DNA of 64,000 bases. It comes from Batillaria attramentaria (Eukaryota; Mollusca; Gastropoda; Batillariidae). This document shows, piece after piece, positions 45,760 to 59,837 of the stretch. The notes under the pieces are model-generated. The model saw only the letters and a list, made by a program, of their open reading frames with translations. It had not been told where the DNA came from and ran no database searches. Each line of letters begins with the position of its first letter. The first letter of the stretch is position 1. Location of the stretch: the NCBI GenBank assembly GCA_018292915.2, contig JACVVK020000150.1, forward strand, positions 1,022,501 to 1,086,500, given 5' to 3'. The translations under genes and the position numbers were made by a program.

Positions 45760-47969
45760 TGCACTTTTCCAAAATTCTTCGCTCAAACTGAAACGCCTTC
45801 ACGCACAAAGATCATGACATTACAAGAGCTCGGATGCCGACACTGATATTTTCTTCTTTAAGAAACTGAATCCAAGTTGGGTGGGGGAAGAGATTGTCGC
45901 AAAAGAGAATCCCGCACATCTGAGTCGTGCAGCTGTTTATTTTGTGCTGTAAGAACTCAGAACCACTGACCATATGATTAGCTGAACCAGTGCACCGTCC
46001 ACCTCAAAGATCTTCTTGACAAAGTCAACACCTGCAAAGATCATTGAAAATACAGCAGTTACTGCAAACAGTGGCTACCACCTAATTCTGACCAGAACGA
46101 TTGGTGACAATACGGACGGACAGTTAAAAAAAGCCGTGAATGTAGGAACAGGCTGCTCTAACTTTGGTGCTTCCGTAAAGTGTTACCGGCACGTACCGAT
46201 TGTGGGCATCATGGAGGTGCGGAACTCCCGGCCCATCAATCTGTTAAGGAGAGCTGTCTTGCCCACAGAGTGCTCGCCCACGATCAGCACCTTGTATGTG
46301 GCAGCACAGTCCTTCTCGTGTAGAGGCATGCCGGGAGGAAGGATGCTCCCAGTGCTGCACTGTAAACGGGCTCAGCTACTGGCCTAACGTCCTCACAACT
46401 GTAACTTGAAATGCAAGAACAAATGTATATTACTTTTTTAAAAGAAAGTATTGGCAGAGGATGTGGGTGGGTGTTTGGGAATTTAACGTCCTTTTCCACC
46501 ACGTAAGGGTGATAACAAAGACGGGGCAACGAGAAACTGAAAGGCCAGCACAAATACTGATTTGCCCTGAATTTGGACTGATTAAGTACTGGCAGAAATT
46601 GTGCAACTTTTTTCTTTTGAATTCATCGGTCTTCTATCTGAAGACGGCAAAAATTGAAATAAAAACCAAACCCTAGATAACTCCAGAAAACGACACTGGG
46701 TTGAGTCCAATGTGAATCTGAGTCTATTTCAGTGATTTCACTGGTCCAGCTCAAAATCTTAGCTGTCTCTTTATGCCTCTTTTCACTTTAGTCCCGCCTG
46801 AAAATGGACTTGCAGACCCGTGAGCAACGTTGAACTCAGATGAGACTAATGTCTACAAGAAATAAAATGCTAGTGCGTAGTTAAGAATTGGTGGTGTCTG
46901 ACCTTATCGCTGCCTGGTATTCAAAGTTCGCACGTGCAGCCGCGATCTGGTTGACGTACCGGCTTCTGGTCTTCAGTTCTGCAAGGAGCAGAGTAGCTCA
47001 GTTTACGTCAGTACACACAGACTCGCCCGTAAAACGGTCAGGACTAAGCAACATTTACAGTAGTCCCTGTGAACAGACGTAACCAAACCAAATGCAGTCC
47101 ATATACGCGTGAATATACTTGCCAGACTACTTTCTCCGCTGAACTGAGCAGACGACGGTGGCCTACTTTCGCCAGGTTTTCCCCGGCCACCCCGAGTACC
47201 CCAGCACACCACCACCTCACCCACCATTGCCCTCCACTACCCGCAAAATAGAAAAGAAAAGTCAGCAGGTGAATTCAGGTCGCTTCTACCGAGTGCCTGT
47301 AGTGTCTGGTGTTTTCTTTGTCCTGCCAGTTGACGTCAAATTAGTGTTATAAAGTTTACAAGATAAAGTAAATAAAAATGTTGTTTTGGTCGTTCTACTG
47401 AGTTACCTGTGTGAAGAAAAGCTCGGGTCTCACGCTTGCATATATATTAGAACGTCAAACACACCGCTCGCCCCCTAAGTTCCCACGTACGACGAGGCAC
47501 TGTAGTCATGAGTCAGGGTCACATTTGTGCTGCGCAGTTCCCCTTCACTTTGGGACGGAGGACACTGAATACGGAGAGCGACAGAGCGTGGCGTCGTAAC
47601 GGGACATGTCCAGCCATTCACTTACCATCGTTATCGTTCCGTGGTGGTAATGACGAAACTGACACCTTCGCTACGTGCTCAGTCAGTGGTGTTGCCCTTA
47701 TTTGCAATGTCAGCACACCCACATCACATACCTTGTAGATGGCTCACTCTGCATCATACCTTATTGTAAGATGTCGTCGTTGTTATGTTGGTAAACGTAA
47801 ATTAATTAACCGATTTCTTTCCGGTCAGGCATAAGCAAACTGCACCCACCTCCCACCCCCATCCCCGAAGCAGCTCGCAAGCACAGATCAGTCGAACTAA
47901 TGCCACTTGAACTTCACCGGCGATTTGCATAATCAGTCACTGGCAATAACTGTAGCACTGATTGATTTG

Positions 47970-48012
<43 letters not shown>

Positions 48013-48844
48013 GAAAAGGGTGGGGTGGGGATACAAAGCGCCATTTGAGAGACTCGCTTATTCAAATGAAACTGTCATGTTCAGCTGCTGAAGGACGCAG
48101 AATATTGAGAACGCCCGTGGACTTCGGTGGCTAAAAGTGATGACTAAAACCTTATTGTACACTTTGTATGCCGGCATATTGATATAACCCTGCGCCTAAA
48201 CATAAGTAAACTCAGATTACGGAGCTAATGTAATGTCCCCATTTCAGTTGACAGCAAAAGGTTCTCGCACGGCAGAGCCACGCATTTTCACAGTATTTAC
48301 TTATGAGCATTTTTCCATGCTGGTGTTTACTAACTAAAATTCTACAGTATCAGGTATTTCAAGTTTAACAAAAAATAAATCCTTTTCAGTCTCGGTTTGC
48401 CGCCATCCAACTGGGCGTTGAAGGCACTCCCGAACACGTCTGAGACCAGACTAGTAGAAATACGGAGTAGACCCCACTGTGAGCAAGCAATAATAGGCTT
48501 GGAGGTGACATTGTCACGTCTTTGTATGATGCTTTCAGGCGAACCTTGTCATTACCCGTGAAGGCTAAGGGGAAAGACGGGCCCGGGTGCGGGGCGAAAG
48601 GTAGTGTTACGGGTCAAGGCAGAACAACAGCATTTTTCGTTCATTTCAAGTAATGCAAACTGTTGTCTGATCTGACACAATATCCAGTCAGTTCCTGGCT
48701 CATTTTTAGCTGTTAAACTGATCTGTATTTGTAAATGTATGTATGTGGAATGTTCGGACGCAGACAGCAAGAGCAGCTGATTGTGAATGACTGAGTCCCT
48801 CAAGCCTAATAGTCTGTAATCCAGTTGGAAAGTAAAGACGGTCT

Positions 48845-48900
<56 letters not shown>

Positions 48901-48913
48901 CGTGTGTGTACTG

Positions 48914-48982
<69 letters not shown>

Positions 48983-49056
48983 GTCACAGTCACGGTGTAT
49001 GTGAGACAGAGACTGAGAGACAAAGAGAGAGGGGCCCGGCTTAATCGGAAAGATCG

Positions 49057-49100
<44 letters not shown>

Positions 49101-49865
49101 AAATGATACAGTTATTATGACTGACTCGAGTCAGTGAGCACTGAGCAGGCGGCGGTATCCACTACAGGCCGCAACATATGTGCGAAAGAGTTTTTTGTGT
49201 GTGTCTCGTCACAGTGACACCACAGCTGACAATGACACAAACACAAACACTGCGGCAGTCAGTAAAGCCCTGGCTCATTCTCGACAAAGGACAATGTAGT
49301 CAGTGTATGATCATGATGTTGCAGAATCATATTGAGTTGCCGGTATGCGAGCCAAACGCCAAGCAGACCGGCCGGCAGTGCAGTACCGGCTGCGGCATTC
49401 CTCAGGAACAACACTTTGATTCGTGTTCATTAATACATTTCATGAGGCAGCCCGGAATCACGAGATATTGCCATGGGGCATAACACGAGAGATGTCCATC
49501 AACCTGTCTGCTACAGTGACGGATGGCATGACCCGGCCCACTGCACTCAAGCAGGATCACTTTATCGACCGAAAGATGCAGTTTGCTGTCAGTGGACGGC
49601 TCATCAGTCTAGTCAACGCCTGTCTGTGGTGAAATGATTGAAGTGACTTGCTGACACTGACTTGCCCGGGTCACGAGACAAAATCACACTGGCAGGCAGC
49701 CGGGGGAGGGTGGTGTGCATTAGATATACATATATGAAATTTCAATTTCTCTCTGACCATTCATCGCCGGCCAGCCGCCCGGCCTTTTTTCGGCGAGTGT
49801 GAACTGCGTTACCTTACCAGTAAAAACTTAATGATCAGTGCTAATAGAACTGTTGTGATCAGATT

Positions 49866-49925
<60 letters not shown>

Positions 49926-50521
49926 CGGAAAACAAAACAACAACAACAACAAAAACAAACAAACAAACAAACAAAAAAACCCAAACAAACAAACAAGAAA
50001 AACAAACAACTCTCAGTTATGATAACTGCATGTCACGCGGGGGTCGGGAGGGAGAAACGGTCACTGCATAGATTCACTCTTCCTCGTGCCATGGGCTCTC
50101 TGACAAACCAGTAATTATTCGCCAGAGAGCCCTTGGTAAAAAAAGACGGGCCGATTCACCAGACCATAGATTCCCGTTCCCGGCACTGATCACGGCAAGC
50201 GACGTCTCAATCAGTCGACCCTGGTTGGTTCGTGCGACAAGAACACGGCCCAAATCTCACAGCTAGCATGATCATAAAATATAGTCTTGTGTCAAAACAA
50301 AAACAAAAAACAGGCTGAAAGTGCTGAATCAGTTTCCAAATTACAAAACTAACAATGAATGTTTTTTTTTCTAAGTCAAGTCAGTTGCTGGCACTGGTGG
50401 TCTCTCACACAGCGGCTTTATCGTGGCCACCTGTTCAGAGAAACTTCACACGGGTGACAGTAAACATACAGTACTTACCTTTGCCGGACACTGCAGACCG
50501 CTCAGCTGTCACGGCCAGCAT
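43652..50521 (-). CDS. Rab-like small GTPase gene, nine exons
   Basis: Minus-strand exons are 50479-50521 (ATG), 46903-46978, 46197-46354, 45971-46031, 45665-45725, 45267-45344, 44861-44968, 44214-44333 and 43652-43843 (TGA), phases matching, giving 298 aa. All Ras-family motifs are present: P-loop GEHSVGKT, switch-I Thr before GVDF, WDTAGQERF, CGNKADM (NKxD) and ETSAK. The first three exons add an N-terminal extension of about 55 residues with a helical LKTRSRYVNQIAAARANFE segment; an internal ATG at 46329 would give a conventional size. The last exon is basic (RNRKWRKKGKKK) with CC seven residues from the end, not a standard Rab prenylation end, so exons 1 and 9 are the least certain. It probably controls vesicle traffic. 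Confidence 0.82.
44433..44478 (+). repeat. (GTT)n-(GGT)n-(GT)n compound microsatellite
   Basis: TTG and GGT triplets from 44388 run into about 22 GT units, in an intron of the Rab-like gene. Confidence 0.9.
45033..45094 (+). repeat. (GT)n microsatellite with repeat fragment
   Basis: About 31 GT units are followed by GAATGCGCGTGGTTTACGTG, a scrap of the dispersed repeat at 37839. Confidence 0.9.
46455..46560 (-). mobile_element. SINE body fragment
   Basis: On the minus strand it reads GCCAGC, CGTTGCCCCGTCTTTG, then GGAAAAGGACGTTAAAT and CAAACACCCACCC, the tRNA-unrelated body of the family at 2442. The tRNA head is missing. Confidence 0.7.
46979..50478. other. Large first intron of the Rab-like gene
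   Basis: No other gene was supported. It holds (GT)n at 47970-48009, (TC)n-(TA)n at 48847-48900, (GT)n at 48917-48974, (CA)n at 49061-49099, (CA)n at 49868-49923 and a CAAACAAA-rich stretch to 50008. Confidence 0.5.
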
Positions 50522-50986
50522 CAGACTGGTCCATGCACTCACTGGAGATGTTCCGAAGCTGCATACTGCAGGCTCACTGACGGCTCGCTCTGGTGTGACT
50601 AAACGTGAAAGTGACGGGTTTCCTAGGGAACTGAAATTCCCGATATTGGCCAGTGCCAAATTCCTGAAAATTCCCCAGTTTCCTGAGAAAAAAAAAAAGG
50701 TCTTTGCTTTGTCACGGTCTCGACTGAAATTTGGCAAGCGTCCATCTGCTATACGTTCCTGCAAACACCATGCCTCAAGCTTTATACTGAACTGGACTGC
50801 TGGTCCTACTCGCCCTTCTACTAATCTCTACAGCGACTCGCTATTTTCTTCCTTACCCATCCACAGGCAAAATTAGACAGGCGCCCTTCAGCCTGCTACA
50901 CACAGCCCACGATTATGTGAGGCAGGCGATCAGCTGGCCTCCCCAGGCCGCCCCACCGTCACAGCCGCTCCCCCCCCCCCCCCCCC

Positions 50987-51025
<39 letters not shown>

Positions 51026-51670
51026 TGTGGTTATCACACAATAAATTATTGTCCGTTATGTGCCACGACTGTGTGAAAGGTTCTTGCATCCCGTATGCTT
51101 ATCTCAGCCACTTTTTTTTCTGTTCCTTCTTTGTTAACTCAGCGCCTAAGCAGTTGTTCCGGAGTATACTGAGTTCCAGTCTCTTGCCGTATAATCATTC
51201 ACGGAATATTCCATTATCGTACGTTACCAGCGACTACTGTATTTATATCGTTTGCCGCTGACTGAAAATGCTCATGATCATCTCCGCAGTTTACACTGTG
51301 TGTGTGTGTGTGTGTGTGTGTGTCGGTGAGTGTGTGAGGCCCTCAGTCAGTGTGTGTGTGTGTGTGTGTGTCGGTGTCAGTGTGCACCGAGTGTGTGTAA
51401 CTTGGTTATGGTCCACTTTCAAGTTTTTAAGTGCACTTTTATTTTACACATGATTACCTGTACTGACGTAATCAGGCGTCCTGATATATTCCGGCACTGG
51501 ACCAATGATTCACTGGTCAGTAATGCAGCTGTGATACTATTTTCAAGTCAGTCTTAACTGGTCATTTGGCTATGTATCTCTGAATTGCACTAACAAAATA
51601 GTCTATGTAAGATACAGGCGCGTAGGAAGATGCTGAGAGGAAGGGGGGCCCACTAAGTCGGAGGGGGGAG

Positions 51671-51711
<41 letters not shown>

Positions 51712-51878
51712 GACTGCCAAGGATTGTATCCTGCGACAGCAGAGCAGGGGGGCCCCACCACTGAGTCAAAAGCAAAGGGGGCCCAAAGATATTCGGGCCC
51801 CCCTTCCAAAAATCGAACGGGGGCCTGGGCCCCCAGGGCCCCCGTGGTTCCTACGCCCCTGTTATTATTATTATTATT

Positions 51879-51928
<50 letters not shown>

Positions 51929-53617
51929 GACTGCCAAGGATTGTGCCCTGCGACAGCAGAGCAGGGGGGCCCCACCACTGCTGGGCCCCCTCTCCTCTTA
52001 TCAAAAGCAAGGGGGGCCCAAAGATATTCGGGCCCCCCTTCCAAAAATCGAACGCGGGCCTGGGCCCCCTGGGCCCCCGTGGTTCCTACGCCCCTGAATA
52101 TTATACTGGGTCTCAGTGGAAATTGAAAAATTGATTCATTTGCCAAGTAAACTGCTGACGAAACTCCGTGAAGTGAACACGCCTACGGGAAAGTGCCGCA
52201 ACTAGAAGTGGATACCGCCGCTTTCTGGTCTCTGTTAGTGAATCAAACGCTTGAGATGTTCCGGCTGAGATCAGTGTATCGGTACTGAAGGCGAACCATG
52301 GTGACTGTATACCTACATCTTTGGCGAGCACTGTACGCGCCAGTCTCTCACTCTGGTACTGAATACCGACGGCCCGGAAACAGACCAGTCACCGTCCATG
52401 CCGATAAACGGTCGTTGTTTACGCCAAGAGATCGGGGGGCCGACACATCTGTTTACGGCGCGCACGTGCACTTGCCCAAGATGAACGGTATCGCCACAGG
52501 TGTTTTAATTGTGCAGGTTTGTACCGTACAGGCCGTTAACTTTCACTTTTTTTATTCTGCAAATATTTTGTTGTCAAGCTGGCGCTGCGTTACTAAGTAC
52601 TAGATTCGTGATTTCCGGCTGTTCAGTCGACACACCAAGAATTGTATAGAGCACTCCGGCTTCTCCTTTTACTGCATCAGTTTCATTTTCAGTGACGTGT
52701 GCAGCACCAGATGGCTCGTAACAGCCGGCAGTTTTCTGACCTTAGCCGTCTGTACCCACTTTCTAGATAACAGCACAGGTGTAAACAGGTGAATCAGTAT
52801 CGTCCCTCATTTTCAGGTGTGCGCAAGGCGGCCGCCTGAGTCACCAGAGCTGCCTCTGCGTCTCCATGTGAATGCTTTTTTCCCCTCAAGAGTGCCCAAC
52901 CCACTGTATTATCATAGATCACTGCACTGATAAGGTTATATTTTTCTTCAAGTTTTTGCAAGTCAAGTTCCAGCTGCAGTGAGGCTAGTGCTGTGCCAAT
53001 AGTAATACAGGAATGTACATGTAGACTAGTTTGAGGGACAGCTGCAACTAAATTTGTAGACACCAAGAGAGAAAGAGAGAGAGAGAGATTTTCTGTTCCG
53101 CAAGCCATTCTTGACGCATCATACGCTGACAACCTCACAGTCTGCTAGGATCTGATAATCTGCAGAAATTATGGAGCTGAACAATGAGCTGAAAAGTATT
53201 TTATTTTTAAATAAGGATTACCAACAGCACATATAGTGATACACAACATACAATAACAACAATGCACCAGTACAATGGATACTGGTCATCCCGAATTGTT
53301 AAAAAAATGAGACCCAAAGAACACACATAAGAACAATGTCACCAGTTCTAGTTTACTGTGGTTAGGTAACACTAAAAACAGGTATCCTTGCCAAACCTTA
53401 CGCATTTACTATAGTCTGTTTGTCAAAAAAAATGTGTTTTTTCCTGTGATTTCCACTTCTTCAGTTCTAGCACCTCGACAGTATGACCTAATTGATCCAA
53501 AATCCCCCTAGAACATAGGAAAAACTACAACATATCCAGTGAAACAAAAAATATAGCCAGTTGGGTCTCTAAAAAAGATACTTTTTGTCTTTCCAAAAAG
53601 TCAGGAATTTAAAAAAT

Positions 53618-53648
<31 letters not shown>

Positions 53649-54692
53649 GCCCTACATTTTTTCAGCAAATGGACTAGATCATACAGCACACAGTTTGTTG
53701 CATGAAAATACAACTGTATTAACTGCAATTTTTTTTCTCTTCATTATGGTATTACTTCCAGGAAGTGAATTAGGTATACATGGAAGTGAAAACCAAAACT
53801 GCCTAAACACCAATTTAATCAAGAACATTGAATTTAGTTTGTACACATCAAGATGTAGATGTAACTACATGTACCTTAAAGCACGGAAGAAAAACAAAAA
53901 CAACAACAGCAACAACAAAAACCAAACAGGAGGAGCAGGTGCAGGTAGTCTTACCTTGTGCATCTTTTCAAAAAAGTAATCAACATATGTTTACAACAAA
54001 TACTCAACTCTTTATCACAGTTCAAGGACACACACACACACACAGCCGCACACACACTGAAACAAGAAAGTTGTGTTGTAAGCAAAATTTTGTACAATGT
54101 TGAATCTGTAAGTTACAGACATGTATGAAAAACATGTTCCGGAGCTATTACATTTTGCTTTGAAAAAGGAAAATTTTAGAATCAACAATTTCCCACACTG
54201 CATGACATGGAGGCACACAAAATAGCGTAGCGCATGGTACAAGGTTGGCTACAAAAACCGTTCCCTGTTTGTATTACCCTCAAGCGACCCCAACCCAGAT
54301 TAAGTCTGAGTGCAAAAGTTAGTCTGAGTCTTATAATATGAATGTTTTACAAACATAATCTCTATCAAATACATTGTTTTCTAACCAATATATTGCTGCC
54401 CAGAAATACTACTGTTGTAAGTCTGTTTAGTGTCTATAAGAGTTACGACAGTATCATTTCTGGGTGACAATGTATCATTCTGAGCAAAACGCCACAGAAT
54501 ACAAGTGGAAAAAAAAAAATGCAAATTTATACTATTACTGAAAATCACAGCATCACGCAGCCACCCAACCTTCATCACTATCTACACTTAAGTCTTCCCC
54601 CCCCCCCCCCCCCCCCCCCCCCAAAAAAAAAGAAAAGAATTTCCACCCCTTTCTGTCTTAGCTTGCAAACAGAATCTCCAGGACAAAAAAGC
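50522..54692. other. Intergenic between Rab-like gene and SARAF
   Basis: No gene seen. Notable content: a C-rich tract at 50968-51025, (GT)n at 51300-51322, 51673-51710 and 51880-51926, an A-rich run at 53624-53647 and (CA)n at 54030-54042. The part nearest SARAF is its presumed 3' UTR; an AATAAA on the minus strand near 53200 could be its end. Confidence 0.45.
51711..52095 (+). repeat. Two copies of a 150-170 bp repeat, each preceded by (GT)n
   Basis: 51711-51861 and 51927-52095 both run from GACTGCCAAGGATTGT through GCGACAGCAGAGCAGGGGGG, AAGATATTCGGGCCCCCCTT and GTGGTTCCTACGCCCCTG. The second has about 18 extra bases. It is a segmental duplication or a tandemly inserted repeat. Confidence 0.8.
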
Positions 54693-57600
54693 CTAGCGCC
54701 GCTTAGTTCCCCCAAAACCGGAGGCAGTGCGCGACCCAGATCCGCCAAAGCTACTGCCTTCACTGCTATAGGTTGTTCTGCTACCCCCACTACTGCCCCA
54801 ACCAGACCCCCAACCAGACCCCCAGCCACCACCAAAGAAAGGCCGTGACCTGTAGCCGTAACCCCCGCCCCAGGTGTTGTACGGCTGGTTTTGTGTGTAG
54901 GTGTTGTAGCCAGTGTTGCGACCAAACAGGTAACCAAGGAGACCTCCAGTGGCTGCGCCAGTCCAGAACCCACCCCCTGTGTTGGCGCCAGCATCAGTGT
55001 AGCCGGTGGAGGAGGTGGTGCCACGTGTTGAGGAGCAATGGTCTGCAAGAGTGTAGGAGAACAGTTTAAATATAACTGACCCTATTCATCTAGCACTGCT
55101 TTGAAACAAAACTTTCAGTATGAATCGATTTCAGATTACAAATTATCTGACGTAAGCAGTTAATAGACACCCCGCATGCTGCAATGATGTACGATAGTCA
55201 CTTGGCTGACACATTTTCTTCAAGCTTAGGTCTCCAAAACCATAACCCAAATTGAGCAGAATTGAGCAGACTACAAACAGCTGGTTTAGAAAATCACTTA
55301 TGTGGAAGCTGTGGGATGGATATTGCAGCTAACTCCTATGCAATTTTGATGTTTCAGCCTAAACCTGCATATCTTTTACAAATGCAGGAATATTCTGATT
55401 AAAATCTTACCTTGCCCTGGCATGTAGTCGGATCTGAACCCATATGGTGGGGGCTGGTTGCTGCCACCATCTGCGCGTGGGTACCCAGAGTTATCCTGAC
55501 CTCCACTGATCGATGGTGACAGGCAGGTCTTGTAGATGATGTAGATGACCAGCGCTATGCCGCCCAAAAACAGCAAGTCTCCAAACACAGACTTGGCCTT
55601 TTTTTCATACCTGAAACATTACAAAATACAAAACACAAACGCCTGAGAAACGAGTCAAAACAAAGGATGTAAATTTATGCGTGTGTACAATCTTCTGACA
55701 ATGTAACTATTTACGTAAACGCAACTAGCACAGAACATGCTGGAAAGTATCCCAGTGAAAATGTAGCAGCTGAAGCAGAAAGAAGCGCAGCAAGACTTCT
55801 GCATAAACTAAGTTTAGTTTAGTTTTTAGTTAGTTTAATCCTCTTTATTCCCTGGGGAACATAGGGCTGCAACCACACTCCGCCAGCGCACTCGGCTCTG
55901 GGACGCCCTCTTTAGTTCGGCCCACGTCGTTCCGGCGGCCTTGGCTTCAGCGTCCGTACTCCTCCGCCAGGTCTGCTTCGGTCGGCCCACTTTGCGCTTT
56001 CCCTGGGGGTTCCAATCAAGGGACTGCCTGGTGACATTTGATGTTGACTTTCGCAGAGTGTGTCCGATCCATCCCCATTTCCTTTTCTTGATCTCCTGCT
56101 GGATGGGGACCTGTCTTGTTCCCTCCCAGAGGTCTTGGTTGGTGATCACCAGTGGGTATCTGATGTTGAGAATGTTGCGGAGGCATCTGTTGATGAAGGT
56201 TTGCAGCTTGTGGGAGCTTGTCTTGGTGGTGCGCCATGTCTCCGAGCCATAGAGTAGGACCGACTTCACATTTGAGTTGAAGATCCGGATCTTGTTTTGC
56301 AGGGATAGGGCTGTGGATCTCCAGATGGGGCGTAGAGTGCGAAAGGCATGTCTGGCTTTGTTGGTGCGGCTCTTGATGTCCTCGTCCGTTCCTCCATCCT
56401 TGCTGACAACGCTGCCGAGGTAGACGAACTTGTCCACCTCTTTGATGTCTTCCTGGTGCAGCTGGATGGGGTCGTGCTGTTTGTGGTTGACTCTCATGAC
56501 TTCAGTCTTGCTGATGTTGATCTTGAGGCCGGTCTTCTCAGCTTCTTCGGCGACTCTGTTCAGCTTCTCCTGCGCATCTTGTTGTTTGTGGGAGAGGAGG
56601 GCGATGTCATCCGCGAAATCCAGGTCCTCGAGCTGTTTGCTGAAGGTCCACTGGATCCCTGTCCTCTTGCCGTCGGTGGCTTGCCTCATGACCCAGTCGA
56701 CCACCATCAGAACGCCGGTCCGTACTGTGAATGGCTATGTCAGTTTCCCGTCGTGGATTACCTGGCACGTGGCATCTTCGTACAGCTGTCGGATGATGTT
56801 GACAAACTTTGGTGGAAAACCGTAGTGAGACATCAGCTTCCAGATGACCTCCCTGTCCACACTGTCGAACGCCTTCTGGAAGTCAACGAAGGTGCTGTAC
56901 AGGGGGGTCTGCCACTCCAGGGACTGCTCGATGATGATCCTCATCGTGGCTATGTGATCAGTGCAGGATCGGTCGTTGCGGAATCCCTGCATAAACTAAA
57001 GACACATAATATTATAACCAAATACACACAGAGTGTCGGCAGGTAAACTTACCCGTAGCCATGGTAACCACCATCATTGTATTGCTGACTGTAACTGTGG
57101 CCTTGTTGTCTGTGCTTCTGGTATCCCTCCTCAGTAAAGTCTATAGTGTACTCCAGCTGCACACATACATGACAACTTTCTGATACTGTAGAAACTAATT
57201 TGCAATAACACAGGATGTTGACTGTACATATAGCAAATGAGACTGTGACACACAGCAGCATGTAGGACTTAAAATCCGCATGGATTTTGATAAAAACAAT
57301 GTCTGTCTGTCTCAGCCTCAATCTAAAACTCTTGTCTGAGGTCCCAATATTGGTGATATGTATGTATGTAAGGATCAGAGACCATGAGAACAGGATCAAT
57401 TTACATGAAATCTGAAAAATGTTGTGAAGTGCCATTTCTATGCCAAATAATTGCCCTGCATTACCATGCCATCACAGCTGTGTTCTAAACATGCAAGTTG
57501 TTAAACATGCACCTTCATTACCCCCCCCCCCCCCCCCCCCATGTGATGCTAAACATTTTCTCTTTGCTCAGCTCTTTCCACAGCCAAAGCAGTTTTAATT

Positions 57601-59774
57601 TATGATAATTTTTTTTTTGCAAGTTGTGTGTTTTACTCACTCCACAAGAGCCTTTCAAGACATAAGGGTCATCAGGGTAGTCATAGCCTTCACAGGTCAC
57701 CTCCACAGTCCCAAACTTGTACGAGTTGTCCATGTCTGCTTTGCACTCCCACTGTAAACATGCAGGTTGTATGCAGGCATTTTACTTCAAATCACAAGAG
57801 ATGATGCCTGTTGGCAAAGTTACTGATCATACACTGATACAGAGATTCATGTACAGTAACATTACATTATGAACAGTACAAAAGAAAACATAATGAATGA
57901 TCAGAGTCAACTGAAAAAGTTACCAACCTGAACATCATAGCCATCAGAGCCACGGTTGATACACTGCACCACCTTTGGTGTGTAATGGCCTTTCGCTGTT
58001 CCACCAACGCACTGCAGCTGTAAGTAATCAGGCCAGGGATGATGCAATACAATGGCTGATACACGGACAAAAGAAAATCAGAGCTTTAAATCAGAAGAAA
58101 ATCAGAGCTTTTTAAGCCTGAAGAAAATCAAAGCTTTTTAAGTCTGATTAAAATTTTTTTTTTTTAATACTCTTATGTTCCTTTCCAAAGCCCCTCCCAT
58201 TTGGAATGGGATCTTTAACGTGCACACTTGATACTGTTTGTGAGCGTGTACATAAGGCCAAGACAGGCACTGTGAATGAGTCTGAAAGTCTGCTAGTATA
58301 TATCTATATGCCGCATTATCTCAAGAAAACATAGCAAGTCCTGCTGGTGTCACACATCCACATAAAGTTCATGAAGTGGAGAAATCCACAAACTTTACAG
58401 AAACTAAAAAATAAACTTTAGAAAAAATGGGTTCAGCAAGCTGCCTCATGCATCTTCTGATTTAAAAAAACAACAACTTATAAACCCAGTATTATACATG
58501 TAATCCAATATCTTTTGTTGCAAAGAGACAGGCATTTTAAGTGGGATCAAAGTTATCAGCCTCAAACTACCTGTACAATGAAAGTTAATAGGATAAAACT
58601 AAAGTAACAAACAGATAATGTGAACATCCCCCAAAAATGCTCGATCCGATTATACATACTTGAGGCACAGGACTAGAGCGACGCCCCGTTGTCAATCTGC
58701 CTTGGTGTAGTGTAATGGCGGAGACATCACGCAGCAACACACGGTCTGGATTACCACCAAAGGCTGCTGCAAACATGCATATACAGTCGGGTCCACCTAT
58801 AACGGCCACCGGATATACCGGACATCGGTTATACCGACAGGGCAAAGGCATTCCCCTGCCGAGGGCCTTCTTTAACATAACTAGAAACTCATCGGTTGTA
58901 GCGGCCACGGGTTATACCGGACATCGCTTATACCGGCACCCCTTTCTCGTCCCCAGGGCCCCTTTTCTCCGGATAAAACGGCCGGCGCACATATTGCATC
59001 GATTATACCGGACACCACTGTCTCCTTTCTTGTCCCAGAGCCTGATATACCGGACACCGGTTTGAAAGCGATTACGAATCAGTATTTCCAATACTATTCA
59101 GAACAGGAGAACATTTTTTTTTTTTTTTTTTTACATAGTTTGTTCTGAATCTTGTAACTCATCATGTACGATTTGATATGTAAGATTTCAAGGCAGACAG
59201 ATCAAGTACTGCAAAGGAAAAGATTCTTGTTCTTTTTTCTCTCAAATTTACGTGCAGAAATTGCTCAAGTTTAACATAATCTCTCTTGGCATAGAGTCAG
59301 AATTTTAGTTTCAGCAGTGAGTCTACACGAGACTCCCTGGTTTCAGAAACTGGAAACAAAGATTTTATCACAAGAATTGTTTTGTTACAGAACGCAAGGA
59401 ATGGTTTTAGAATTTAGATAACTTTTTTTTAAAACAATTATTTCATGCCATTAGTTGCATTTCAGTCTGCATTTTAATTTGTGTTATCCATTTATTTCGC
59501 ATTTTTGTCTGAAGCCTTTCAGCGTTCAATGTTTCCTTTAGGGAATTAAAGGTTTTCACTATAGATGTTTGCAAAATAGTGTGAACGTGACTATTTTTGT
59601 GTAACTCCAACCAGTATGGACGCATTACCAGCTATTCACGACTTTTTTTTGGAATGTGTACACGGTACAGTAAGGCTAGCTGTCCACAGGCTGTGGGGCA
59701 GCTGGCAGGGCCAGCAATGAAAAATAAAATTGATATAATTGATAAATCGTAAGTGTTGCCGTGATCGTTTTTTT

Positions 59775-59837
<63 letters not shown>

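Noticed and set aside
46016..46387. 123-codon plus-strand frame
   Set aside because: It is antisense of Rab-like exons carrying the P-loop.
50355..50876. 173-codon plus-strand frame
   Set aside because: No family features; it overlaps the minus-strand first exon of the Rab-like gene, which has a strong splice donor.
56348..57046. 232-codon plus-strand frame
   Set aside because: It is antisense of the LINE reverse transcriptase.
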